Below are positions 1-12,300 of a stretch of 64,000 nt of DNA, piece by piece. The translations under genes were made by a program, and so were the position numbers. Each line of letters begins with the position of its first letter. Within the stretch, counting starts at the first letter, position 1. A model generated the notes under the pieces. The model did no database searches, had not been told where the DNA came from, and was given only the letters and a program-made list of their open reading frames with translations. This DNA is from Apostichopus japonicus (taxonomy: Eukaryota; Echinodermata; Holothuroidea; Aspidochirotida; Stichopodidae), in assembly GCF_037975245.1 (NCBI RefSeq), contig NC_092562.1, forward strand, positions 17,125,521-17,189,520. The letters are read 5' to 3'.

Positions 1-1198
1 TGTTTGCTAAATTGTTTCACAATGTATCATATTTTTTTGGGGGAAAATATCTTACCTGTGGCAAATTTCAGTGCCAAAAAGTGACTCATTTGGGAGTTTG
101 CAATTGTTTTCAATGGCTTTGTACGTGTAGACCTTATTGTGCAAAACAAGTTATACTAAACCTGACAATTAACGTATTTGCCAATAAGGCTATAGTGTTC
201 CCAATTATTTGTTACCATCTAATTTGTGCGAAGGGAAGGGGGCAATCGAGAGGAGGCAAGAACAGTGACGTCACAATGGCATGGGGCACATGGTTTTCCT
301 CCCTGGCTCCCTCCAAATGAAATTTGCCATTTCCAAAAGAAAACCTTAGGCAGGAAGATAAAAGAATTCTATTTTTCCACTGACAATAATTTATTTACGG
401 CTACACTCCATAATTCTGCTGATTTGAAGTTGATATAAGTTCTGGTAATATATGGAAACCACAAACCTTCAGGGCACCCGCCTTCACACCCACCAGCATG
501 CCGTATGACGGGCCCCATGGACCCTACGCCGACATGTGCCAGTTTGTATTACCCGCATTCTATATACCCCTAATTGTTAAGATTGCGTAAAAGATTCGAA
601 AAGCGAGACCAAAGATGCAGCGACGGTTTTGGGGCTGAGAAATTCTGCTTTGTCAGTTGCGGTACAGTCAAACCACTTAAATGTTAAATAGTTCATATCA
701 TCCTGGTAATACACGCTATTCGAATGTAGTTCCCAGATGTGAGCAAACCATGTGCAAAACATGTTGACGTTATCAATTTGTCTGAAATTTTATCTGCTAT
801 TTTAGCCCACTTCTATTTGTATATAAGTGTTTCTCGACTTCCTTACCGTAACTATGTTACAATTATGTAAACTCAATGTCCCAGATTGACTTCATAAAAT
901 AACTTGTGAATTGAGAGACTCGTAAAAACATTCCTGAAATAGCTAAATTATGGCACCTGCACGGGTGTTATTTCACTGACAAAACGTTATTTTACATTCG
1001 ACACATTCAGTTACCATCGAATCTCAGTGAACAAAAACAAATGACATGTTTATAATCAATAAGCATATGTCACATATTAGGGGCAAACATGTTACCACCT
1101 TCATTCGCACGCACGTATACATGCATATACGTATGTCATCAATTAAAAGTTAAAGCTGTCCTTTGTTTCCGTGACTATTTGATTGACGATACCAATCA
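1..1198. other. Non-coding stretch, no gene recognised
   Basis: AT-rich sequence with only short open frames on both strands and no recognisable protein family. A locally GC-richer patch at about 470-560 differs in composition from its surroundings, and an open minus-strand frame covers 577-762. Neither resembles a family I know and neither has clear splice boundaries. It may be intergenic or part of an intron of a neighbouring gene. Confidence 0.5.
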
Positions 1199-1505
1199 AA
1201 GTTCCCCTCCTCTGCTCTCCATTCCCCTGCCGCTCTCTCCCCTGTCCCCTCACTCCCCTGTCGCCTAACCTCCTCCTGTCCGGCCCTCACCTCCTGTCCC
1301 CTGACCTCCCCTGTCCCATGACCTCCCCTATCCCCTCCCCCTGTCCCGTCACCCCCTGTTCCGTCACCTCCCCTCACCTTCCCTGTCCTCTCACCTCCCA
1401 TGTCCCCTCACCTCCCCTGTTCCCTCACCTCCCCTTTCCCCTCACCTCCCATGTCCCCTCCCCCTCCCCCTGTCACCTCACCTCCCCTGTCAACTCAACT
1501 CCCAC
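1199..1505. repeat. CT-rich (polypyrimidine) minisatellite
   Basis: About 300 bp made almost only of C and T on the plus strand. It is built from imperfect repeats of CACCTCCC, CTGTCCCCT and CCCCTCACC. The long open frames through it on both strands (S/P/L-rich on plus, G/E/R-rich on minus) come from the composition and are not evidence of a gene. The purine-rich minus strand has many GGGG runs, so triplex or quadruplex structure is possible in principle. Confidence 0.85.
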
Positions 1506-3599
1506 TCCCAATACGCTTTTTCATATACGACGCCGTGGAAGTCAACTACATACAGTTTCCCTTTCATGACACACAGTACCGATTTTTATATCTGATCTTC
1601 TATGATAATATGTATACGGGTAGGAAAGGTGATGAGAAAGACTGTGAATCTATATGGCTTTGTTCCCGTTTTAAATTAGGGGCACGACAGAACATTTCAG
1701 AAAAGTGACGAGTACCATCGATGGTGAAATTGGTATCCGACCTGCAGAAACAAATGGTGATATGGGGTGGGGGGGGTGATGGGGGTCGGGTGATTTTGAT
1801 GCAGGAAGTGTTTTCCTTTAAATAGGTATCACAAATGAAGCAGGCCTTAGAACAGCAGTTATGACATTTATAATACATACTGCCCTCAGAAGGAGGAGAG
1901 GTGGGTGGCTGATGAGGGAACAACTGGGATTAATTACTTATCATTGTTAAACTCTCAGGGTTTGACTCGAGTTTTCGTCAGCATTTACGGATATAGTTCA
2001 ATCAACATTTGCAATTGTGTAAAGACAACACACTATAGCTCCACTTTATGTGAAAGGAAAATAATACACACAATTATAAGGAGGTCGTGGGTTGCGCGAA
2101 TATTTCGTTAGGTATTTCAATACATTTTCCTATCAAGTTTATTTGAGTTGTATATGCATTTGAAAAAGACAAAGATTATCGTGTAAACGAAGTTGGGCCT
2201 TGTTTGCAGGTAGTTAGGCACAACGCATTACGTAATGTTAGTGATGTGATCGGAAATGTATTTATGTGTGTGGGTGGGGGGGGGGTCGGGGAATTTATGA
2301 AAACATGATGATACATATTTCCACTTCTATCAACGCCTCACTTGTCACTCACAAAAGTTTCCTCCAAAATTTCCCGCCCCGCAAAGATTTTTGATTGTCT
2401 CTCCATCGAAAACTAGACTGGCACTATAGTGTCCTCCCATCCACCCAATAAACACTTCGATAGGCAAGACAGTTTCTTCGGGTTGTGCCTGCAAATGATG
2501 CCCACAGTGCTTTACTCTGATTCGAGTCGGACTGGTATGCTGATTTTGTGGGCGGCGTACTCTACCCATCAGGGCGCAACTAGGTATAGTCACCTCCACC
2601 CACCCCCCCCCCCCGCCGACTGGTGGACAGAATACTACGAAAAAGAATCTCATAGAGTACAGGATATAAATACATCACATGATTTTAAAAGTTGCAAAAT
2701 ATAGCACCATTTTGCATCTAACCACCCTCTATTTTTTACCAAATTTTCTCAAAGGAATATACCCCATACCCTTAGACCCCCCCCCCCCCGTACAAACATG
2801 GTGGTTTCGCCTCTGGTGCCTATGCTCTTCCTGAGCACAGAAAGCGGAACCTGCAGCTACGATGTCTCCAACCTATATAGTTCTTTATAAACCTCAACAA
2901 GAAAGCAACTAGTTTCAGGAAGTTGTTGAACCATGATAACTATCATTTCACAGACAAACATCCGGTTGTGAAAATATCGAGAAAATCTATCAGGAAAACC
3001 ATCAACGTTTGTTCGATCCTCACATGTTCAATAAGACGTTTTGCTTCTCTGTTTATTTCTGATTGATAAAGTCTTACTTTTCTCTCTCAGCCAAAAACAA
3101 CTACCAACTAAATTGACTAAACAACCATAACAATCGACGTGCGGAATCTAACTACAAATCGAGATTTTTAAGATACACTGCAGGCCCTTTATGATTTGCA
3201 GTCAATAATATTCGTCAGGTTTAAAAATAAAATACTAATAAAACGTGGAACATCCATTTCCACACAATCCACGAGAGCGCGTATAACCAATATATATTTA
3301 TGAACAACTTGCAGGAACAGATATTTAAGAACGAATAAACCTACAACACGCGAATAGACGGTCAGCCAGATAATATGTACTGATAGGTTGTTACTGTTGT
3401 TGTAGACATTGTACCGTCCTTATTGCTTTACATGTAGATCCTTACTAATGATAATATACATACAAAAATATGGATGATTTCTAGAAGGGGATGTGGGAAC
3501 GGGTTGGACTCACTTGCACCATTGAAAATTTGAAACATCGGAAGAATTAAACATGGATTGACTTCACACTACTTTTCAATAATGCTTACGACCATGATG
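1506..3599. other. Non-coding stretch with homopolymer G/C runs
   Basis: No gene recognised. There are G or C runs of about 8 to 14 bases near 1768, 2275, 2608 and 2778. A minus-strand open frame at 2345-2653 and an overlapping plus-strand frame at 2429-2704 are the longest, but neither matches a family I recognise. The overlap suggests chance openness of a GC-richer patch. An exon there cannot be excluded. Confidence 0.4.
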
Positions 3600-3754
3600 C
3601 AGATCTCGAGCTGTACCACGTAGAAGCCGTGCAGCGGCGGATGAATCCATGGACCGTAGAATAACCACACGGCACAGTACAGTCGATCAACCTCGTTGGC
3701 CAATTGCAGAACAAACAAGTACATGGGGGAGGGTGTATGGGACAATATACCATA
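3600..3754 (-). other. Exon-like segment, unidentified
   Basis: A GC-richer island. Read on the minus strand it is preceded by a T-rich acceptor-like TTTTCAG (ending at 3755) and followed by a donor-like GTAAGC (3594-3599). The 155 bp between them are open in two of the three minus-strand frames. One frame gives a hydrophobic, aromatic-rich peptide of about 51 residues containing YGPWIHPPLHGFYVV. I recognise no family. The splice-like edges could be chance, and a second open frame weakens the coding case. It lies about 2.5 kb beyond the stop codon of POLR2E on the same strand. Confidence 0.2.
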
Positions 3755-5459
3755 CTGAAAACATTGGTGAGGACAAGGCTAAAATTGGGGGTGGGGTAGC
3801 AGCACCAAGGTCATAGAAATTTGGATAAAGAATAATGTATTCTCATTTTCATAAGATACTTACGGAATAATGAAGAGATCACAAGGGACTTCAACTAGCT
3901 CTCAATGCTGAAATGGGCCAAGGAAGGAGAATTAGAGGGGAGGGGGAAGGACTCCGAAGTTTGTATTGATGGTCGATATGCCTTTAATGACACAAACTAA
4001 TCTAATCGGAACAAAAATGTTACTGATTGTTTTTATTTTATCCAAACTCAACATTGGGGTGGGGGGGGGGGGCAGGGGAAGGAAGCATATTAAGGAAAGG
4101 TTTGGTGTTAGGAAGGCTAGAGAATCTTCCCCAGAAATCACTGTATGGCAATAGCTATCATACTGAATGCATTAATGAATTTAAACTGGAGGATATTTAC
4201 TGTTCCACAATTCTACAATATTAGGGAGAAAGGAAAATACCAATATCAATTGAAGAAGGTAAACAATAATTTCATGCCAAAATGTTTTTCAGTTTACAAA
4301 AGCTCTTTGTATTCAGTTCAATCTTCATTGATGAAAAACTGATATAAATGATAAGAAAAAATGTCTTTTTTTTAAACGCTTACTAAAAAATACAGTAAAC
4401 AACTTAAAAACAATAGAATATGAAAACATGTCCGGAATAGATTATGTACAGGAATCAACTACCATTAAGCTAACCTTGAGTAGAAGCAAAATGGCGTGTT
4501 GATACCAGGAAGTGACAAAGCCAATGTCTGGTCTAACTGGAATAGGCCTGGCTATACTGATTTCTTGGAATAATTTACAATCAGGACGAAACCCCATATC
4601 AGACATAGATCAGGACAAATCCCATATCGGACATAAATCTAGTGTTGCTGTTGGAAACAATTGAGGAAGTCGTAGATAGATCTGTTCCCTTCCCTGTATT
4701 ACTTTTTTTTGATATAGCTATATTGTTCAAAGGCATAAAGAGCAAATCCAATCGAAAGAAAGTTTTCAGACTGTATACTCATTGCCAGGAAAACATTATC
4801 TATCACGCATGCCTTCGCAGACGGAACAAAAGGGGGCTAACAAATTACTCCTTTTAGTTGGAAAAATGACAGGAGGAAAACATACTAAAGTTAAGTAAAA
4901 CTTGATCTAAATCCTAAAACCTAAAATCAGTTTGGAGGATGAATAATTTGGCCTCCCTGTACCTTTGAAATCGTGTCCACATTAAGTAAGGAGTGTGGGG
5001 GGGTGGGGGATGAGAAGGGTTACCTGGGGAGGGTTATTTATAGTGCCTGATGAATGTTTTCTTTATTTGAATGATGCAGGAAATGTCATTCACCCATATT
5101 CTACAAATCTGATGACATTTGATTCCACTTTTTCGTAACTTAAACAGTTTTCTTATTTTTTTTTGTTTTTCCAGATTTCAGTAGTTCACCAGGTATTGAG
5201 CTACTATTGTACCTACTTTATAACATGCCATTCCTCATAATGGAATTAGATTTTGAACTCTTTTGTGAGGTCTCCCACATAGAAATGGATCAGTTTGACC
5301 ATGAAAAGGGGATACCGCAAATGTGGGGATTAACAAACAGGTCTATATCTGTATTGACTAATGCTCTGCAATGACTTGAATTGGCATACAGCTTGATAAC
5401 CTCATCAATTGGTAGTAACAAGGGGTCTTAATGCAATGACTCACGATATCCTAGTGTTG
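3755..5459. other. Non-coding stretch
   Basis: AT-rich DNA with a 12-base G run near 4059 and a short two-copy repeat at 4581-4637. The only frames are short and without family resemblance. The 3' untranslated region of POLR2E may reach here, since an AATAAA on the minus strand lies at 5062-5067, but transcript ends cannot be placed from sequence alone. Confidence 0.45.
4581..4637. repeat. Two-copy 29-bp tandem repeat
   Basis: Two adjacent imperfect copies beginning TCAGGAC at 4581 and 4610. Each contains CCCATATC followed by GACATA. They differ at a few bases and by one base in length. No function is suggested. Confidence 0.7.
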
Positions 5460-5950
5460 GTGAAGTTTACAGTTCCAACAAACAGATATCTATGGTGATG
5501 AACAATGGTGTGACATGAATCGACTTGGTTAAGTATCCAGCTTGGTGGAATGAACTTGTTTAATGCCTAAACAGGACTTGATCCATTACTTCTTAGGGTA
5601 TTGTAGAAAGTTCCGGTTCCAACAAAAAGATATGGTGATGCAACTTGGTGACATGAATCAACTTGTTTCAAGTTAGTGTCCAGCTTGGTTGAATGATATT
5701 GTTAAAAGGCATGAACAGGACTTGATCCAACTGTTACATTCTTGGTAATGGCCCAGTTTCAAGGTGAAACAACTGATGGAACTATGGCTCCATTTATGTC
5801 AAGCATCACGAGTTGATTTCAGCAACATTCTAAACAGAATAACTTATTACACCTAAATTATTAAGGACAAATGTAAGGACCAACTCATATCTATGGTGAT
5901 GCAAAATGGTGACATACTTCGACTTGATCAAGCATTCATACCAGACATTA
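5460..5950. repeat. Diverged tandem repeat, period about 140-144 bp
   Basis: Two clear copies and a degenerate third. Shared landmarks are TTCCAACA at 5473 and 5617, TATGGTGATG at 5491, 5631 and 5892, and ACAGGACTTGATCC at 5571 and 5715. Spacing of the first pair is 140 to 144 bp depending on landmark; the third copy is 261 bp further on and matches only over the TATGGTGATG to GACTTG part. It lies just beyond the stop codon of POLR2E, so it may be in its 3' UTR or flank. Confidence 0.7.
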
Positions 5951-6241
5951 TCAATCAACTTGGCAAACTCTCATGTTACTGTGTCCATTGTTATTAAAGG
6001 AACATCAAAGACAGAGGCAGCTGATGGACATGATATGCTTTACTCTGATTGGCTAGTCTAAAATTCATCATCTTGAGCAAACACTGTTGGTCTTTCTTAT
6101 AATGTTACAATGTCCTTCAGTTTTCTGTTTTCCAAGACAGACAGACTGTCAGCCCGAGGACTCACTCTCATCTCCGATTCTCGTAAATACTAGTCTTGCC
6201 CGTGAGTGGCATGAGAGGTTATCAGACTGCACAGGACATCA
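5951..6241 (-). other. Probable POLR2E 3' untranslated region
   Basis: Lies directly downstream of the POLR2E stop codon on the minus strand and has no open frame of note. The poly(A) site is not identifiable with confidence. The nearest minus-strand AATAAA I see is at 5062-5067, well beyond this segment. Confidence 0.4.
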
Positions 6242-6307
6242 TCACTGGACCAAACGGTAGGAGATGTAACGACCAGCTGTGTCGCTGGGCCTGATGATCT
6301 TCACAAC
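6242..6307 (-). CDS. POLR2E: POLR2E exon 8 and stop codon
   Basis: 66 bp encoding residues 190-210, [20 protein letters not shown] and a final Q, then TGA. The acceptor is TTACCCAG. This is the invariant RPB5 C-terminus. Confidence 0.96.
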   Translation of the reverse strand, partial: VVKIIRPSDTAGRYISYRLVQ

Positions 6308-9300
6308 CTGGGTAACGAAGATGTATAAAGCATAGGGTGAAAACTCAATGCAGCCGGTAATGTCTTGCATTGCACAATCAATATCTAGAAAAAACTGCGG
6401 AGGGGGAGGATAGAGGAGAGAAGTCATTCTAGTACTGCTGTCATAGTGGTACTTCTGGGCCAGACAATTCAATTTCTTTGGATTAATCGTTGCAATGTGG
6501 CAACTTCCTGTACGATTTGTCCTTCAGATAGAAAAAGTCAAACTGATACCAGATTCAATGTCCACAGTTACTGGTGAAATTGTCTGCCTTCTTGACAACA
6601 ACAAAAAACAACAAAAAACCAGCACAAGTATTGAGCCTCAACGGTAAATATTTATAACGACTTCAGACCCTATTCTTATGTGCAATTTAGCTACGGCTAC
6701 CTGTAGGGACTTTCCCTTTTCATTTATGTATTGTTTTGTTGCATATTTCCCCAAGTTTTTTCAACATCTGTCGTTACCTTAACCCAAGGAAGCAGATAGT
6801 AGCAGTCCAACCCAAAAGTTTAGTTTTTAACGTCAGAATGGAAATGAACGCTTGACCTTTTTGTTCTGTGCCCAACCTTAGTTGAATAAAAACAACTTTG
6901 GGATCATCCTCTACGGTTTGTCGTTCTTGTTTTTAGCTGGGATTATCTTCAGAGGGTAAGGCTAATTACTGGCATAATTGGAATAGTCAAGACAGGAAGT
7001 GATATAAATTTCATATTGTTTCCACCAAAGCACACTATTCTTACTGAGACAGGAATCTTACAGAAAGCAAGAAAAATGATTTCACAGTCAGGAAACACGA
7101 TTAGCTTCTGTTTAGTTTTAGAACAATGTGTTTCTCTTTGAAGAATTTTGTAAATATTTACTTCAATTAGTTCTGGGTAGGCTTACGGAATGAACGAAAA
7201 CTCATTTGCTTCCTTGCACCGCTTCTCTCCACATTTTCAGCAGACGACATAATGCAATGATTCTTTTGCATTCGCTTCTGTTAATCTGGAACAGCTTAGA
7301 AGACCCAAACTGCTAATATTGTTCTACCCACGTGTTAGCCCACGAAAGTAATAGATGAATACTTACTGCTGCTTTCAAAGGCATCGTACCATACATTTTC
7401 AAACAACACCTGATAACTTAAAGGATATCCATCCTGTAGGTCATTCCATGATAGAAACCATTTTGCCCAATTATAAGGGACCAGGGTTTTCAAATCCCCT
7501 GGACGACGCACCTAACTTAATCTTGGTTTCAACAACAAAGGAAATTTTCACCTTGTGAGACCTCAAAAGCTATACGTGATCACGTTTTTGCAACAGAGTC
7601 CTTGATGTAAGAGGATATATTCTGGATACTACTTGAGGCCAATCTAGGATAGGCTAGTTTCTTTTGACTCTTTCCACTTTTTACTGGGTAACAGGAACGG
7701 AAAGCTAAACAAGATTGTTGCCTATTAACTATTGCCCACATTTCCTTCCATACTTTGAAATGACCCAAGACTTGTCTCGGGAGGGGGAAGGGGGGGTTAA
7801 TTGTTGAGAGGTAATGAAGATAGTGAATGGCAGTGATGAGATATTTTAGCATAAGACGATATCAACAAATTTGCCAATTCAATCAAAAACAATATATCTG
7901 TACTTAGTAAATTTGAAAAAAAATCAACTATATTGCCATGATACTGCCAAAGTAACCAAGATTTGCCACGTTGCTTGTTGATTCCACAAACATGCTTTCA
8001 AGATAGTTGTCACATTTGTATTTAATTTAAATGTGAAATTACATGACACAAACTCTCAAGATTCCACGACTTCTTTTATTTTCTTACAAAACTTTTGACC
8101 ATTCACCAAAAATTGTGCAAAAGTTGATACATGGACCGAAAGCTCGGAAAAAAAAGAACTAGGACTTACCTGTCCTCTCTTCAATCCAAAGTACCTGGCG
8201 ATTGGGTCTCCCTGCTGAATCTTGGGTAAGTGATGTTCCTTGAGTTTGCTGGTATCATCTGTCAAGGAAACATTTCTAATGCACTGTCCACGACTACTCG
8301 ACCTCATGTATGCGATGAAAATGAATACTAGAGACTAGACTGGAGAATGAGGTGCAGTCTGATTCATTCGACTGATGAGAGCATAAACAATTTCCACCAA
8401 ACACAAGAAAAAAAAAATACAAAAGAAGGGACAAAAAAGAATTAATCGAGTGCCCCAGAAATTTAGCCACAGTCCTTCCTACCCTCTGCTTTTAAAAAAA
8501 AAAAAAACAGCCAATCCATCCCCGAAAAAACAAGTATTAAATTTTTCACAGGGATGACTTTTCTTGGTGTCAAACCCGAATTACTCATTGGAGAAGAGGA
8601 TGCATTTTGCATCCTGACCTCGGTACACCTGGTATATATTTATGAGAGGCTTTGCTTATCAGATCTCGAGAAATAATCAACCCTTACTGTCAATCACTGT
8701 CGCAACAGGCTCATGGGCCTCGGACAAAACATCGCTCAAGTGATACCCATTTTGTTAAAAGTGGAGTTTTTGTTATTGAAGGTTATCAACTGCTTTAAAA
8801 TAGAGACACAGATATTCCTATTTGTCACCGGAAACTTATTGTCGATGAAGAACTAGATGTTTCTCATGTGGGGGTGGGTTCAACAGGAATGCCAAAGTTT
8901 ACCTGGCTTAATCAGTGCCGGGTATCGCGTAAATGAAGAGGTCAGATTATCTGGTAGACATTGCAACCTGTCAGTGTCATTTAAACTACTTTTCAAAAAA
9001 TGAAAAATATCTGAGTTGAGTTTAGAAATGAAAGATTTAAAAGGTATTTAAAAATATGTGAGGAGGAAACATAAACAAAATTCAAGTCAATCTCTGACTT
9101 GGCTTCAATTCTTGGGAAGTTTTGGTCATGGTGATATTTTTCACCTGCAAATGTATACAATTTAGGGGATACCCCTCAATTTAACTAACAGATCAGCACA
9201 GAACCTATCATAATTTTAGCCGTCGTCATTAGGGATTTGATGATCATTTAATAAGATCAACAAAAAAAAACATAGGTATTATTACATTAATAATACAGGG

Positions 9301-12300
9301 CAAATTTTTAAGGCTTTGTACCTAGGACAACAGGGTCTTACCAGGTTTGGTTCTCCATGCAAAATATGTATCAAGATAACGAACACGACTAAAATGTACA
9401 CTGTAGGAGATGTATGTAAGTTTGCTGAATAGAACACTAGGCTTTTGGCCAATATAAAAATCTCCCTCAGCAGGATTATAGGCCTACCAATATTTTTTTC
9501 TTTTTTCTTCTTCAGTACCTCCAAGTGATTTATCACTTATACCTACCTATTATTAAAGTTAAAATACGATCTGAATTTGATTTAAACATCTTATGGTCTG
9601 CCAGACAACCTACAAGTCCAAAGTTGATTTTGGGTTGTCCGAACTCAAATATGGAGGACCAGACAACCTTTGAACATTTGCCCTGTAATATACTCAAATA
9701 TCATCTCATGTATTGTTTAGGAATCGTTTGAAAGCAAAAACGTTGAACAACAAGTAACACATACTGAATAAAAGCCGACACCATTTCACGATGACTGGGG
9801 TTATTATCTACTAGTGGTTGCTCTTATGTGATCTGCTAAAATGCATGTAAGTATTCACCAAGGGATTCATTAAAGGTTGTTCCAAAGTAAAAAAAACATG
9901 AAACTCTTCAATATGACGTAAGTGGACTGAAGCCACGTCTCCTATACTTCATTACGTATGGGAATGAATACCTTCAAGGGTCATGTGACGTGCGATCATT
10001 GCGATGATATGAGGTAAAGGTCTCATCATCTTTGATGTTATGAGCACCAGCAAGACAGTTTTAACTCTAATGAGAAATACCAAAACTTGGCACACAAATT
10101 AACCCATCAAAGCACACTGTCTATTGAAAAATAGTGGTAAAACTGAACTCATATCAGAAATCGTCTCTTAATATTTTCCAGGTGGGAAGGAACCCTTCTG
10201 ACGATGGAAGTGCGTTTAAAATTTGTATTTGCTTGATCTAATCCAGAAACTCTATATTCAGATATGTGTTGTTGTGAAACAGCTTCCAGTTATCATTAGT
10301 TACTGTAATCTTTTAATCCATCGAGGGCAGTCACATGGAATATGTCAGAAACTGTTTGTAATTCTTTTTGGACATAGAAAAGAACAAAACTGGTTGATAG
10401 GAGCAGGTAGAATTTAATAAACAAAAGTTACAGAAACACAGTAGAGCAATTTCTCACCAGATTCATGCGGTAATCAGTAATGAGGTAACTAACCTTTCTT
10501 TTTGTTTTATTTCGTGTTTTAAATTGATCCATTCAACAGGTGCTATGTGTCATAACTTGGCTGGGTATAAGAACTTAGCTTATAATTTTAGTTACTTTTA
10601 GTGTGGTAGGCTAAGCTTCAGCTATGGAGTTTGTCATGGAAAGTAACATTCTTGCCTCTATCTCCCAAACTTTCCAATAGTTTGTTACTAGTACACAAAT
10701 GAGTATAAGACAACAGCTTCATTACCACACACATGGGCTACATTTTTATAGGAACAGCCTGAAAGTTGAATCATAAATTGTTCACTGTTTTTGGGGTTAC
10801 TATCAAAATCTTCAAAAGCAATGGGCTAATAGTAAGTGACCCATGCTTGGCCTATCTTTCTGTATAATTAATACCGGTACAGTTTTAATACATGACTTGT
10901 TAGCATTCCTTGATTGGAGGATGAATGTCACATGTAACAATAGTCCTCTGGGCAACCTGGCAAACCTAGTACACCAGGTGCTTAATAAAAATTTGTGTGG
11001 TGCTCCGGCACTTTTGCATATGATTATGGTTAAAGTAAGCAATAAATCCTGTAAACAGTCAGGATCCCTCTGGCATTGGAAGGAACACCAGATTGTTTCA
11101 CCTAGCGATGTTAAAACTTTCTCCCACTATAGTTTAAGCTGTGGCAACTTTAAATGTATGCCTGAAGTCACAAGATGAAACAAGATAATTTACCAGAAGA
11201 TGATCGAAGATATTAATGCTGGAGACAATTTGGCACTTGATCAGAAATACAGCACCCGGCCAGGTTTTTGGAGGCTGTTTTTGACTCCAGATGGGGAGAC
11301 CGCATGAGCAATCCCTCAACACGCAAAAACACACACACAGCCATGGAGAGGACACCATTACTGGTTCAAAATTTTAGCTCACTAGAAAATGCTGAAAGTT
11401 TTCAATTTGGGGAAATTATCTGATTCTCCTAATCATTTTCAGATATTATTGAGTGTTCAATCAGATAATTAAATGTCTCAGCGAGAAATACTTGGAGTGT
11501 GAGTGACCATTCTTGAACTTTCTAGCATATTGAGGCAATATTGTTGACCATTACTTTAAGTCAAAAGTAAAAGGATACTATCTGGCCAAAAGCTCTGCTT
11601 TTTCCTCGGGAGTCATCACCACATGCTCCGGCACAAACTGTAAGGGAAAATGAAAAAATAATGCCCATCTTAGAGCAGCCAGTTGTCGTTCCTTACCATA
11701 ATTATACAAGCCTAGCCAGCTAGATTCATCAGTTGCCTAACACACTTTGTGCACTCTGTGAGAAGTGACTGTCTGCCTAAGAAGCAGATGATATTACAAT
11801 GGAATATGTGGGCTATCTAAATTGTAGACATATAAAAAAAAAAAATTAATTTCCTTCAAGTTTGATAATTCTTATTTCTTGGAAAATCTGAAGAAATAAA
11901 CTTGTTGGTCTTGTACCATTCACAGGATATTCTAGTGGGAGGCAATGTGACGATAATATAGAAAAGGAAAATTTTTCACATTGTTAGTTGAATTCAATAT
12001 CTTGTCTATAACTCAAGATATTGTTGAAGTAACAGGACCTATTTTGACTGAAAAAACCTCCTTAATTTTTCCCTCCAATGGATCACAGTTGGTGGTCTGT
12101 GATGTCATAACAACAAATTTTTTACACAAAAGGTTAACTTTCCTAAAAAATCCCTCTTTGTCTTTGATTAGTCTTTGAAACTTTATACCTTTGAAATGTT
12201 TGCTTAGCTGTCAAGATTGTTTGTACATTGAATTTTATGCAAATGACATTTTATCATAGAAGTAGCATTTATTGTCCATTTTGACTATGTGAGTTAAAAC

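Noticed and set aside
1150-1569. Long low-complexity open frames on both strands
   Set aside because: They follow from the CT/GA composition of the minisatellite and lack any domain.
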